Below are positions 20,980 through 28,240 of a stretch of DNA of 28,240 nt, in pieces. The notes under the pieces are model-generated. The model was not told the DNA's origin and did no database searches. It worked only from the letters and a program-made list of their open reading frames with translations. Location: the NCBI GenBank assembly GCA_900771005.1, contig CAAGMI010000077.1, positions 1 through 28,240 of the forward strand, read 5' to 3'. The DNA comes from Rikenellaceae bacterium. GTDB taxonomy: Bacteria > Bacteroidota > Bacteroidia > Bacteroidales > UBA932. Position 1 is the stretch's first letter, and each line of letters starts with the position of its first letter. The position numbers and the translations under genes are program-made.

Positions 20980-22399
20980 CACAGATATTGGTGGTTTCTT
21001 TGCCACCCTCGGCTTGGTCGTTGATAAGAACTCGTTTGAAACAGGGAACAAGTCAATAGACGGAGCTGTTAATAAATTAACAAGCCTTGCCGGAACTGTA
21101 CGCAACGTTTCTGCAATCCTGGGAGCGTATGCTGTTGCAACCGGGAAGATTGAAGCCGCAGAATTAAGGAACGCTGCTGCTCTTGGTATCGAAGTAGAAA
21201 AATTAAATCAGTGGAAAACCGCCGCAAAGTTGGCTGGTGTTAGTGCCAACGGATTAGTTGACGCTATGTCAAAACTAGAATCGTCGTACCAGGATTTGAA
21301 GATGGGACGAGCCGACATTGGCCTTGCGGAAGATCTTGCTCAGCTCGGCTTGAACTATAACGACGTGGCAGATATGGGAGCCGACGAGCGTCTTGCGGTT
21401 GTATTAAAGACCGCCGCAACAATGGACGACCAGGGAAAGGCCGCTCGCTTGCTTCAGAAAGTGCTCGGTCAGACAGGCCTTGATTTCTACGAAAGTATGA
21501 AACAGAGCAACGTCACTCTGGACGCTATCCTTTCAAAGGCTGCTAGAATTAACGTTACAGATAGACAGGATTACAACAATGCAAATGCTTTTAATAATGA
21601 AATAGATGAATCCAAGGCTCGGCTTGAAGCATTTTCTAAATTATTCGGTTCAGAATTAGGTAAGGAATTAACTCCAGTAATTTCCCAGTTTAATTCATTC
21701 TTAGATGAGCACGGAGACGAGATAGTAACATCTATAAAAACAATATCTAAAGTTGTAGGAAAGATTGCAGAGAAACTTAAAGTCCCTGGAGAAGTATTAG
21801 GCGAAACAGCCATAGAAACCGTCACAAATATGGCAGAAGGTGCTTCAATGATGCTTGATGGGGATATTTCAGAAGGTTTCTCTAAAGCATTTGAAGTTAC
21901 AGACAAAACGCAATTACAGAACGATATTACAAATGGACTTAACTATTACAGAGCATTAGGAATGTTTGGAAAGGCTGATTATTCAAAAATCTCAGAATGG
22001 GACAAAAATCAACTTGCTAGATGGTATGGAATGTACGGTGATGTGGGTCGTTTTCCTGTTAAAAATGTTGACTATAACGATTTGGAAAAAAGAACAAATA
22101 AAAAAGTAAACGACGGTATCATTCGTCCAAATGGAGAGATAACACAAGTCGCTCCTGACGACTGGGTATTCGCTGCAAGAAATGTAAGCGACCTGGCAAG
22201 TGCGTTTGTGCCACAGGCAGCGGGCGGTATTTCTGCTCCAACACAGTACACAATCACACAGACATTCAATATCAATGGAGCTGGAAACACACTCCCTCAG
22301 ACGATAAGACAGCAGGCATACAAGGGTACACAGGCTGCAATAGAACAGTCGATTTCTGATAGTGCCAGACGTATGCAGTTAATGCCAGGGTTGAACTAG
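20969..22399 (+). CDS. Tail tape measure protein, short, 476 aa
   Basis: The N-terminus (SSTDIGGFFATLGLVVDKNSFETGNKSIDGAVNKL) and a following hydrophobic stretch are typical of tape-measure proteins, as is the Gly/Thr-rich end with TITQTFNINGAGNT. A length of 476 residues suggests a short tail (about 70 nm if 1.5 angstrom per residue holds). Codons 190-390 (about 21540-22130) are clearly more AT-rich, with TTA, ATA and AAA codons rare elsewhere, so the middle looks exchanged. It overlaps the long chaperone form. Confidence 0.85.
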   Translation: MSSSTDIGGFFATLGLVVDKNSFETGNKSIDGAVNKLTSLAGTVRNVSAILGAYAVATGKIEAAELRNAAALGIEVEKLNQWKTAAKLAGVSANGLVDAMSKLESSYQDLKMGRADIGLAEDLAQLGLNYNDVADMGADERLAVVLKTAATMDDQGKAARLLQKVLGQTGLDFYESMKQSNVTLDAILSKAARINVTDRQDYNNANAFNNEIDESKARLEAFSKLFGSELGKELTPVISQFNSFLDEHGDEIVTSIKTISKVVGKIAEKLKVPGEVLGETAIETVTNMAEGASMMLDGDISEGFSKAFEVTDKTQLQNDITNGLNYYRALGMFGKADYSKISEWDKNQLARWYGMYGDVGRFPVKNVDYNDLEKRTNKKVNDGIIRPNGEITQVAPDDWVFAARNVSDLASAFVPQAAGGISAPTQYTITQTFNINGAGNTLPQTIRQQAYKGTQAAIEQSISDSARRMQLMPGLN

Positions 22400-22408
22400 G
22401 AGGATAAA

Positions 22409-23047
22409 ATGGATAAAGAAGTAGATAGATTTTCACAGGCAATTCTGAACGGAAAGCCAACCGCACTCAAAATGGCAAAGACACTCCTTACAACTCCGAC
22501 CTTGATTTATACCGGGGAATACGACGGGTTCTTGCGTCTGCCTTTCGCTGTGCCTTTGGAAGTTGAAAACCACCAAATGAGCGGAATGGCAGAAGTGAGT
22601 GAAAGCCTGGTTATTGCGGCAACAAAAAAAATCAACGTGTCAGATAACGTGGCTCCAGGTTCCTGGACTTGGGAATTGAATGGATATATTCCAGGAATCG
22701 CAGGTTTTGAGCCAACTAATTTATTCACTCCTTTCGTTACCTTGCACACGGAACTTTTGAAGGCTGCGTTTAAGAATGGTTATGTAATGATTTACAAGGA
22801 CATAGACGCTCAGATTTACCGTCGTGTTGTAATCAAAAGCCTTACAATTTCAGAGAAATCTGACTGTAAGAATAAAAAGCCATTTTCTATGAGCCTTAAG
22901 GAAATCAACGTAGTGGACGATGTGACATCTATGCTTTCTGGTGCGTTGTCGGCAGCCTTGCCAGGAGTTGGAACATCGCTTGGATCTACTATTTCATTGG
23001 GTTGTACAGCAGCCGCAATGAGCACGGTCGGAGCGTTGGCCTTGTAA
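22409..23047 (+). CDS. Baseplate protein, Dit-like candidate, 212 aa
   Basis: The segment FLRLPFAVPLEVENHQMSGMAEVSESLVIAA and then PGSWTWELNGYIPG resembles N-terminal Dit-like domains of myophage baseplates; the C-terminal 40 residues are Ala/Gly/Ser-rich and hydrophobic (GALSAALPGVGTSLGSTISL). AGGAGG precedes the ATG. It follows the tape measure, where hub-attachment proteins lie. The stop codon overlaps the box at 23047. Confidence 0.6.
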   Translation: MDKEVDRFSQAILNGKPTALKMAKTLLTTPTLIYTGEYDGFLRLPFAVPLEVENHQMSGMAEVSESLVIAATKKINVSDNVAPGSWTWELNGYIPGIAGFEPTNLFTPFVTLHTELLKAAFKNGYVMIYKDIDAQIYRRVVIKSLTISEKSDCKNKKPFSMSLKEINVVDDVTSMLSGALSAALPGVGTSLGSTISLGCTAAAMSTVGALAL

Positions 23048-23062
23048 AACGTCTATAATGGT
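23047..23062 (+). promoter_or_regulatory. Repeated box copy 6 (AAACGTCTATAAT), abutting a start codon
   Basis: One base differs from the main box, making a perfect TATAAT. GGT then ATG (23063) follows, as in copy 3. TAATGGT (23056-23062) can pair with ACCATTA (23069-23075), leaving the ATG in a six-base loop. Confidence 0.5.
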
Positions 23063-23362
23063 ATGAACACCATTAAGCAAGTAGAACAGATTGAATTTCC
23101 AGAAACAGAGCCACGGGACAATTTCGAATTTGAATGCGTGGCTACAAGCGGAACATTCACCTTTCATTTTAAATGGATTAACAATTCGTGGAGCGTATGG
23201 GTGACACTCCCTGACGGTTCAGTCCGCCAGGCTGGTGTCTATCCTAACGTCATAAATTGGACAGGTTACAGCGACTACGGTCTTGTATTTATTACGGATT
23301 TTGAACAGATAGACTACTCGTCATTGTTCAATACTTCTTTACGGTTGATTACCTGGCTATGA
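23063..23362 (+). CDS. Baseplate plug protein, Pam3 gp18-like, 99 aa
   Basis: A small beta protein with FECVATSGTFTFHFKWINNSWSVWVTLPDGS, the pattern of the baseplate plug family. Size and place before the gpD-like hub fit. There is no ribosome binding site apart from the box that touches the ATG. ATGA overlap with the next gene. Confidence 0.7.
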   Translation: MNTIKQVEQIEFPETEPRDNFEFECVATSGTFTFHFKWINNSWSVWVTLPDGSVRQAGVYPNVINWTGYSDYGLVFITDFEQIDYSSLFNTSLRLITWL

Positions 23363-24240
23363 TTACTAATTTCAACCGCATCATATCATTACGATTTTTC
23401 TCAAATAAGAATGGCTCAAGGGGTGCTGAATACAAGGATATTGCAATCAAATGTCCTGCGTATGGACGCAAGCCATCTGTTGAGATTTCTGGCTTGATGA
23501 CAACCGATGAGTGTATGCCATCTTTCAACGTTACCGTGAAAAATCTTTATATGGAAAACATATCTTCTCAGTATCCATTTGTAGAGGTGGAAGCGGGATA
23601 TTACGGAAAGACCGCACGGTTCACAGGAACAATCTTTTATATGTATACAGAAAGTCCAGGTCCTGAAGGTCGCACCGTCATTCAATGCTTGATGGGAAAC
23701 TGTGAGAACTGGCTCTCCGCAACGGTAACACTCAACAACCTTAAAAAAGGTTTTAAGCTGACAGACGCTATCAATCAGATTGCAATCTCTCTCGGTATGA
23801 CATACAAGGTATCAGAAAATTGCAAAGGTCTTGTTTCTTCGGAAGATTTCCAGTTCACGGGAAAAGCGAAGGACTCGCTTGTCGCCCTTAAAAAGCACTT
23901 TAAGGAGCCTTTGGTAATCAAACCGAATGGCTCGGTTCTTGAAATAAACCTTGTCGGTGAATCGTCAGATTTAGCACCAATTCTCATTCCGTGTGTGACA
24001 ACTCCACCACAATTGATGGGTGGAGCTGATAATGCTGTAATCGCTACCATCAAGACTTTCTATGATCCTATGGTTAAGCCAGGAACATTGGTGTCTTTCA
24101 GTTCACAGTATTATTCCACAAATATGAACGCATCGACTAGAAAGGCAATAACAACAATGTCGGTAACAACCGTGAATTTCAACTTCTCAACAACGTCAGG
24201 GCCTAATGAAATGACTTTAATGGGGGTAATTAAAAAATGA
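23359..24240 (+). CDS. Baseplate hub protein (gpD/gp44-like), 293 aa
   Basis: The architecture KPSVEISGLMTTDECMPSFNVTVKNLYMENI, then a beta-barrel with YYGKTARFTGTIFYMY and a central FKLTDAINQIAISLGMTYKV, is that of the tail hub proteins of T4 gp27/Mu gp44 type. These form the trimeric ring that carries the spike. ATGA overlaps on both sides indicate coupled translation with plug and spike genes. Confidence 0.75.
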   Translation: MITNFNRIISLRFFSNKNGSRGAEYKDIAIKCPAYGRKPSVEISGLMTTDECMPSFNVTVKNLYMENISSQYPFVEVEAGYYGKTARFTGTIFYMYTESPGPEGRTVIQCLMGNCENWLSATVTLNNLKKGFKLTDAINQIAISLGMTYKVSENCKGLVSSEDFQFTGKAKDSLVALKKHFKEPLVIKPNGSVLEINLVGESSDLAPILIPCVTTPPQLMGGADNAVIATIKTFYDPMVKPGTLVSFSSQYYSTNMNASTRKAITTMSVTTVNFNFSTTSGPNEMTLMGVIKK

Positions 24241-24932
24241 CAGACCCCTCAATCATATTTGGTCAGCGTTACAGCGACCGTGATTTAATCGAATCAATCC
24301 TTGCTCAGTTCTTCATTGTCGATTATGGGTTTGTTTCTGCGGTTAATGCAGACAAGACTGTAAACGTGACACACGCAATCAAACCTCAAACGACTGAAGA
24401 AAAAAGCCTGGAAGCGATAACAACAGAGAACGTGCAGGTCTTGACGATTTCTTCGGCAGAATTGTCGCTCTCTTTTCCTGTTAGTAAAGGTGACAAAGTT
24501 TTACTTCTTGGTCTTAAAAATCCGATTACCAATGTGGACGATGTTACAAGTGCGGTGGAACAGACAAGCCGCCTTCATTATTCCAGGGAAACACTCAAGG
24601 CTGTTCCTATGAGCATCTTCAATTCAGATGCAAAGGTTCAGTTCGTTGCAGAAAATGGAAAACTGTCTATAAATACAGACGATGTTTTAGAACTGGACGG
24701 AAATGACAACGGAGGTGTTGTCATCGGCCCTGAACTTAAGACACAACTAGGATATCTAACAGGACGTGTAGATACGATTATAAATGCAATCACAAACGCG
24801 GCGGTAGCTGCACAGGACGGTGGTGCAACCTTTAAGGCCAATATGATTGCCATAATCCAGGCTTACACAAACAAGGAAGATTTCTCAAACATCGAAAGCG
24901 ACAAGGTAAAGCACGGAACGGGAGGAAACTGA
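24237..24932 (+). CDS. Membrane-puncturing spike, Gp138-like, 231 aa
   Basis: The N-terminal OB-like part (FFIVDYGFVSAVNADKTVNVTHAI, then LSFPVSKGDKVLLLGL) matches the Gp138 N-terminal domain of central spikes; the C-terminal part is helical (LGYLTGRVDTIINAITNAA). No apex metal-binding HxH repeat is seen. Position between hub and gp25-like genes agrees. Confidence 0.75.
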   Translation: MTDPSIIFGQRYSDRDLIESILAQFFIVDYGFVSAVNADKTVNVTHAIKPQTTEEKSLEAITTENVQVLTISSAELSLSFPVSKGDKVLLLGLKNPITNVDDVTSAVEQTSRLHYSRETLKAVPMSIFNSDAKVQFVAENGKLSINTDDVLELDGNDNGGVVIGPELKTQLGYLTGRVDTIINAITNAAVAAQDGGATFKANMIAIIQAYTNKEDFSNIESDKVKHGTGGN

Positions 24933-25285
24933 TGGATTTACAGATTAAAGCAGAAGTAATAACAAGCGACGCTGATCCTGTGTGGGACGTGAAAGTCGTT
25001 GACGGTATCGTGCCAATCATCACCGACGAACAGGAAGATCTACAATGTGCGACCCTGGCGGCTTTTCTGGTAAAGGGTTCAATTCCTCAGTTGGAAGATG
25101 CTGGTGTACCTTGGACTGAATACCTTTCAGAAAGGATAACATTTGGTGAATTGGATTTTTATATCAGACAGAGTTTAAACAATGTTGATAAGCCGACTTA
25201 TTATCCAGCGTATGACATTGTTGATGATAAATTGACCTTAAGTGTCGGACGTTTAAAGCAGGAGGAAGCAACAGATGAGCTTTAA
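24932..25285 (+). CDS. Baseplate wedge protein, gp25-like, 117 aa
   Basis: The small protein (VWDVKVVDGIVPIITDEQEDLQCATLAAFLVKGSIPQLEDAGV) has the gp25/lysozyme-like wedge layout of a short strand, D.Q...Q.....L helix and a loop. It lies directly before the J-like gene, as in most myophages. It overlaps both neighbours. Confidence 0.75.
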   Translation: MDLQIKAEVITSDADPVWDVKVVDGIVPIITDEQEDLQCATLAAFLVKGSIPQLEDAGVPWTEYLSERITFGELDFYIRQSLNNVDKPTYYPAYDIVDDKLTLSVGRLKQEEATDEL

Positions 25286-26483
25286 GATTAACGATGAAGA
25301 ATGGCAGCCACAGACAACCGCAGAGCACACTTCATTAATGATGGATACTATCAACGGATTATTGGAAGCCAATGGAATCAAAGACGACAAGGGAAATATT
25401 GTAAATCTCAATCAGAACTACGGAAACGCTCTCTATTTGCTCGCTCTTGCAGCTGCCAACAGAATTGCAGACAACGACGTAAAATTGTCTGCAGCAATCA
25501 ACAGTCTGAATGTCGCTTTATGCGATGATCAACAGATTGAAAACCTACTCCCAATTGCAGCTGTTTCACGCAATCCGGGAAGTTACTCCACATTGGTGCT
25601 TTCTGTAACAGCAAGCGAAAGCGGTGACTGTTCAATTCCAGCCGGGACAAAGGCTCCTTTTGAAGATAAGAATTTCGTGGTAAAGAACGACGTTTTGATT
25701 TCCGCAGGATCTACACAGAACATTGAAACCGTATGTGACACCATTGGGCCTGTTGTCGTTCTATCCGGGGAAATCACAAGATTTGACACTCAGATCGCAA
25801 ACCTTGAGTCAGTAACAAACGGGACTTCTTCAGTTCCTGGAACAGCAGCAGAAACAACTAACAACCTGCGTCGTCGCTTGGTACAGGGTAATACAATCAA
25901 ATATACACTCGATGGCTGTAAGACAGCATTAGAAGAATTGACTGGTATCAATTACGCTAAGATTTTCTTCAACTATAACGTTGGTGAGCCAATCACTCTC
26001 CAAGGCGGTGTGGAACTAGCACCTCGTCACGCATATATCATCGTTGACGGTGAAAGCGACAAGTTGGCTGCGACCTATGCCGAATATATGAACGCTCCAA
26101 CACAGAACGCAGACGAAAGTTCCGAATATGCGAAATCACAGAACTATGTTACTTCGAGCGGACAGGAAATCCCTATTAAATATGACCAGGCTACCATTCA
26201 GAACGTACACGTAAAGATATGGCTTGAGGAAGATGCCGAAGAAGGCACACAGGTTGACAATCAGCTCAAGCGTGACCTTATCACAGCGAGTGCGTCCTGG
26301 GGTATCAGTACAGACGTTAATTCTATGCTGGTGACAAAACCATTCGTAGACATTAATTATACAAAGGTCGCTTACTGTGAAGTAAGCCTTGACGGTGAAG
26401 AATGGAGCAATCACGTTGTAATCGGTTGTAATGTCATTCCTCGTATCATCGACGAAAACATCGAAGTGGAGATCCTTGAATGA
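25275..26483 (+). CDS. Baseplate J-like protein, 402 aa
   Basis: Features of P2 J/T4 gp6-type wedge proteins: GNALYLLALAAANRIADND near the start, CSIPAGTKAPFEDKNFVVKND (the G..IPAGT motif, about residues 115-135), TNNLRRRLVQGN, and a closing VKIWLEEDAEEGTQVDNQLKRDL...DINYTKVAYCEVSLDG. Size fits. The end overlaps the next gene (ATGA). Confidence 0.9.
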   Translation: MSFKINDEEWQPQTTAEHTSLMMDTINGLLEANGIKDDKGNIVNLNQNYGNALYLLALAAANRIADNDVKLSAAINSLNVALCDDQQIENLLPIAAVSRNPGSYSTLVLSVTASESGDCSIPAGTKAPFEDKNFVVKNDVLISAGSTQNIETVCDTIGPVVVLSGEITRFDTQIANLESVTNGTSSVPGTAAETTNNLRRRLVQGNTIKYTLDGCKTALEELTGINYAKIFFNYNVGEPITLQGGVELAPRHAYIIVDGESDKLAATYAEYMNAPTQNADESSEYAKSQNYVTSSGQEIPIKYDQATIQNVHVKIWLEEDAEEGTQVDNQLKRDLITASASWGISTDVNSMLVTKPFVDINYTKVAYCEVSLDGEEWSNHVVIGCNVIPRIIDENIEVEILE

Positions 26484-27061
26484 TAGAACAGAGCAAATAT
26501 GTGCCACAACAGATGAATGGCCCGATTATCAACTCCGTATTCAAAGCGATAGAGGAAGAACTGTCTGATGCGGACGAGGTAATCAAATACATTAAAGGCT
26601 TAAGCATCAGAACCGCACAGGAGACGGAACTGGAAACAATCGGATGCTTAATCGGTTATCCTAGACCTCTTGTACCTGAAGGGTTCAACGCAGAAAACGT
26701 AATGCTTCTTGGAAGTCTGCCATTGCTGCAAGACGAATTAATCGGTCTTTCCCAGGTAGACAGCGAGATTGGTGGACGTTTATCATCGGTTGAAACAAGC
26801 GATTCCTTTTATATGAATCTAGGAGTTTACAGAAGAATCCTGGCAAATATAGCGAAAATCAAACGCTATGGAATTACCATTAAATGCATTGATGATATAG
26901 CGTCTGCAATATCGAAAAATTACACAATTACCTGGAACGAATACGGAGATATAAACGTAAACTTTCAGGATAACATCGGATATAAAAATGTTTGGCTGCT
27001 GACACAACTATTCTTCAGAATATGCACAGCACCACAAGTTTTAATTTTAGCAGGAGAATAA
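26480..27061 (+). CDS. Tail protein, gpI/DUF2612-like, 193 aa
   Basis: The gene follows the J-like gene and precedes the fibre. The helical N-terminus with LSIRTAQETELETIGCLIGYPRP (x.G.QLD.IG-like pattern) and the later DSFYMNLGVYRRILANIAKIKRYGI fit the gpI-like proteins that join wedge and fibre. Confidence 0.75.
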   Translation: MIEQSKYVPQQMNGPIINSVFKAIEEELSDADEVIKYIKGLSIRTAQETELETIGCLIGYPRPLVPEGFNAENVMLLGSLPLLQDELIGLSQVDSEIGGRLSSVETSDSFYMNLGVYRRILANIAKIKRYGITIKCIDDIASAISKNYTITWNEYGDINVNFQDNIGYKNVWLLTQLFFRICTAPQVLILAGE

Positions 27062-27064
27062 AAA

Positions 27065-28240
27065 ATGACACCATTACAGACAATGACAGATTTCCCAGTC
27101 TTTAGTGACAAGGGGACTAAATCGCAGCCTTCAGAAGCGAAGTATGCGGCAGGATTTGCGAACGCAGATGTTCTCCCTTATGAATGGGTAAACTGGCTTT
27201 TCAACAAATCGTCGAGTGCTATCACCACTCTTAATGGGGGTATGACTTCGGTTCAGAATGAAATTATTTCTGTTTTGAGTGCCGCCGGAATCACACCGGC
27301 GGAAGCTACTAACAATCAGGTTCTCGCTGCTATCCAGTATCTTATCCAGTCAAAGACTGGTATTCTTGCCAACCTTTCGACAACAGACAAGACAACCCTT
27401 GTCGCTGCAATCAACGAAATTAAGGCAAGCCTGGGAAGTGCGGCAGGAAAGACAGCAGGAAGTGCTGTTGGAAATGTACCTGTTGTTGGTACAGCACTTG
27501 GAACAACAAACAATAATATTGTTGTAACTGATGCAAGCGGTAAATTAAAGCCAAGCGGAACAACACTTGGAAGTGCGGCAGGAAAGACAGCAGGAAGTGC
27601 TGTTGGAAACGTTCCTCTTGTTGGTACTGCTTTGGGAACAACTAATAATAATATCGTTGTGACTGATGCAAGCGGTAAATTAAAGCCGAGCGGAACAACT
27701 ATTGGAAGCGCAGCGGGAAAAACTGCGGGTTCTGCTGTTGGAAACGTTCCTCTTGTTGGTACTGCACTTGGAACCACTGATAATAATGTTGTGGTTACCA
27801 ATGCAGGCGGCAGCCTTAAAACTGCCGGTATTACTTACGGCAACATGATGAGTGCAAGTAACGCCGGAGCGTTGTGCTCAACTGCTAAAGGGACTCAGGC
27901 AAAAACAGTTACTTTAACTGGTTTTACTTTGTATTCTGGTGTTACTGTTAAGGTTATGTTCACCAACGGAAACAGTGCTTCTGCACCGACACTTAATGTT
28001 AATAATACTGGAGCGAAGGCAATCAAGGTCGTTAGGGCTGGAGAAAAGATTGTCCCTGTTAATCATACTGGTTACTGGCGAGGGGCATCTACAACAAGTT
28101 CCGAGATGTGGCAGCCTTATACGATTCTTGAGATGATGTACGATGGTACAGACTGGGTTATTGTGGGAAATCCGACTGTAGAAAGTTATTATTCTTCAAC
28201 TTCGAGTTATGAAGTTAAAGCGGACGGTTTGATTGAACAG
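27065..28240 (+). CDS. Tail fibre protein, 3' end cut by window edge (392 codons present)
   Basis: The frame opens at ATG 27065 behind CAGGAGAA and stays open to the last base. The N-terminal 100 residues (PVFSDKGTKSQPSEAKYAAGF, VLPYEWVNWLFN) match fibre N-terminal attachment domains. Three 45-residue repeats follow (residues 124-258), then a beta domain with LNVNNTGAKAIKV and MMYDGTDWVIVG, common in fibre and lectin-like proteins. The last residues, YEVKADGLIEQ, are the usual lead into a C-terminal receptor-binding or trimerisation domain; bases 1-159 supply one in frame if the molecule is circular. Confidence 0.85.
   Translation, partial: MTPLQTMTDFPVFSDKGTKSQPSEAKYAAGFANADVLPYEWVNWLFNKSSSAITTLNGGMTSVQNEIISVLSAAGITPAEATNNQVLAAIQYLIQSKTGILANLSTTDKTTLVAAINEIKASLGSAAGKTAGSAVGNVPVVGTALGTTNNNIVVTDASGKLKPSGTTLGSAAGKTAGSAVGNVPLVGTALGTTNNNIVVTDASGKLKPSGTTIGSAAGKTAGSAVGNVPLVGTALGTTDNNVVVTNAGGSLKTAGITYGNMMSASNAGALCSTAKGTQAKTVTLTGFTLYSGVTVKVMFTNGNSASAPTLNVNNTGAKAIKVVRAGEKIVPVNHTGYWRGASTTSSEMWQPYTILEMMYDGTDWVIVGNPTVESYYSSTSSYEVKADGLIEQ
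27434..27838 (+). repeat. Three tandem 135-base repeats in the tail fibre gene
   Basis: Units start at 27434, 27569 and 27704, each encoding 45 residues beginning GSAAGKTAGSAVGNVP. Units 1 and 2 are nearly identical in protein; unit 3 diverges over its last 15 codons. Recombination between units could shorten or lengthen the fibre. Confidence 0.92.

Noticed and set aside
24663..24681. CTGTCTATAAATACAG, another box-like string
   Set aside because: It lies deep inside the spike gene with no gene start behind it; the AAACG half is missing.
27316..27801. 161-residue minus-strand frame with repeats opposite the tail fibre
   Set aside because: It is the reverse of the 135-base repeats, low complexity, without a start signal, inside a clear + strand gene.
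1..28240. General reassignment of TAA or TAG codons in this phage
   Set aside because: Many genes end in TAA or TAG exactly at overlaps, ribosome binding sites or terminators, and core proteins have family-typical lengths under the standard code.

Overview
The window reads as a tailed bacteriophage or prophage genome with a contractile tail (myovirus type). Nearly all genes lie on the + strand, tightly packed with TAATG and ATGA overlaps. An overlapping pair of spanin-like genes, one encoding a lipoprotein, points to a host with an outer membrane. The cysteine-peptidase-like lysis-region protein (11 kb) and the neck protein (18.3 kb) remind me of families known from spirochaetes (Borrelia DUF261, Leptospira LIC_12616). 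A Treponema-like host is therefore my best guess, held loosely.

Layout. 1-3780 is an accessory region: the C-terminal end of a tail-fibre-like protein, a small winged-helix-like gene, two modular proteins sharing one short N-terminal domain, a minus-strand GIY-YIG (T5orf172)/RAMA-like gene with its own host-type promoter, and a PAPS-reductase-like gene broken at a (GA)8 tract. 3784-10577 holds DNA modification and packaging: ParB-like/DNA methyltransferase fusion, metallopeptidase, small and large terminase, portal, a class-3 lipase, an HTH protein and a MuF-like head protein. 10605-12092 is the lysis block. 12093-12657 is non-coding, with a possible pseudoknot, two strong terminators and two back-to-back tandem arrays. 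12658-18753 is head and neck: DUF2213-type protease, acidic scaffold candidate, cement protein, DUF2184-type capsid, connectors and tail terminator. 18782-28240 is the tail: sheath, tube, chaperone with a -1 frameshift, short tape measure, hub, spike, gp25-like, J-like and gpI-like proteins, and a fibre with three 45-residue repeats.

The last base completes a codon of the fibre gene and base 1 continues it in the same frame to a stop at 159. The window may therefore be a complete circular or circularly permuted contig of 28,240 bases. If so, it has no recognisable replication, integration or lysogeny-control gene.

The most unusual signals are: (1) a repeated AAACGTCTATAAA box at two distinct spacings from start codons; (2) two proteins that pair the same GEIS/TGL/W-P adaptor with different C-terminal domains, each behind that box; (3) an in-frame TAA inside a long open frame at 1059; (4) a likely slippage-controlled PAPS-reductase gene; (5) several structured RNA elements.
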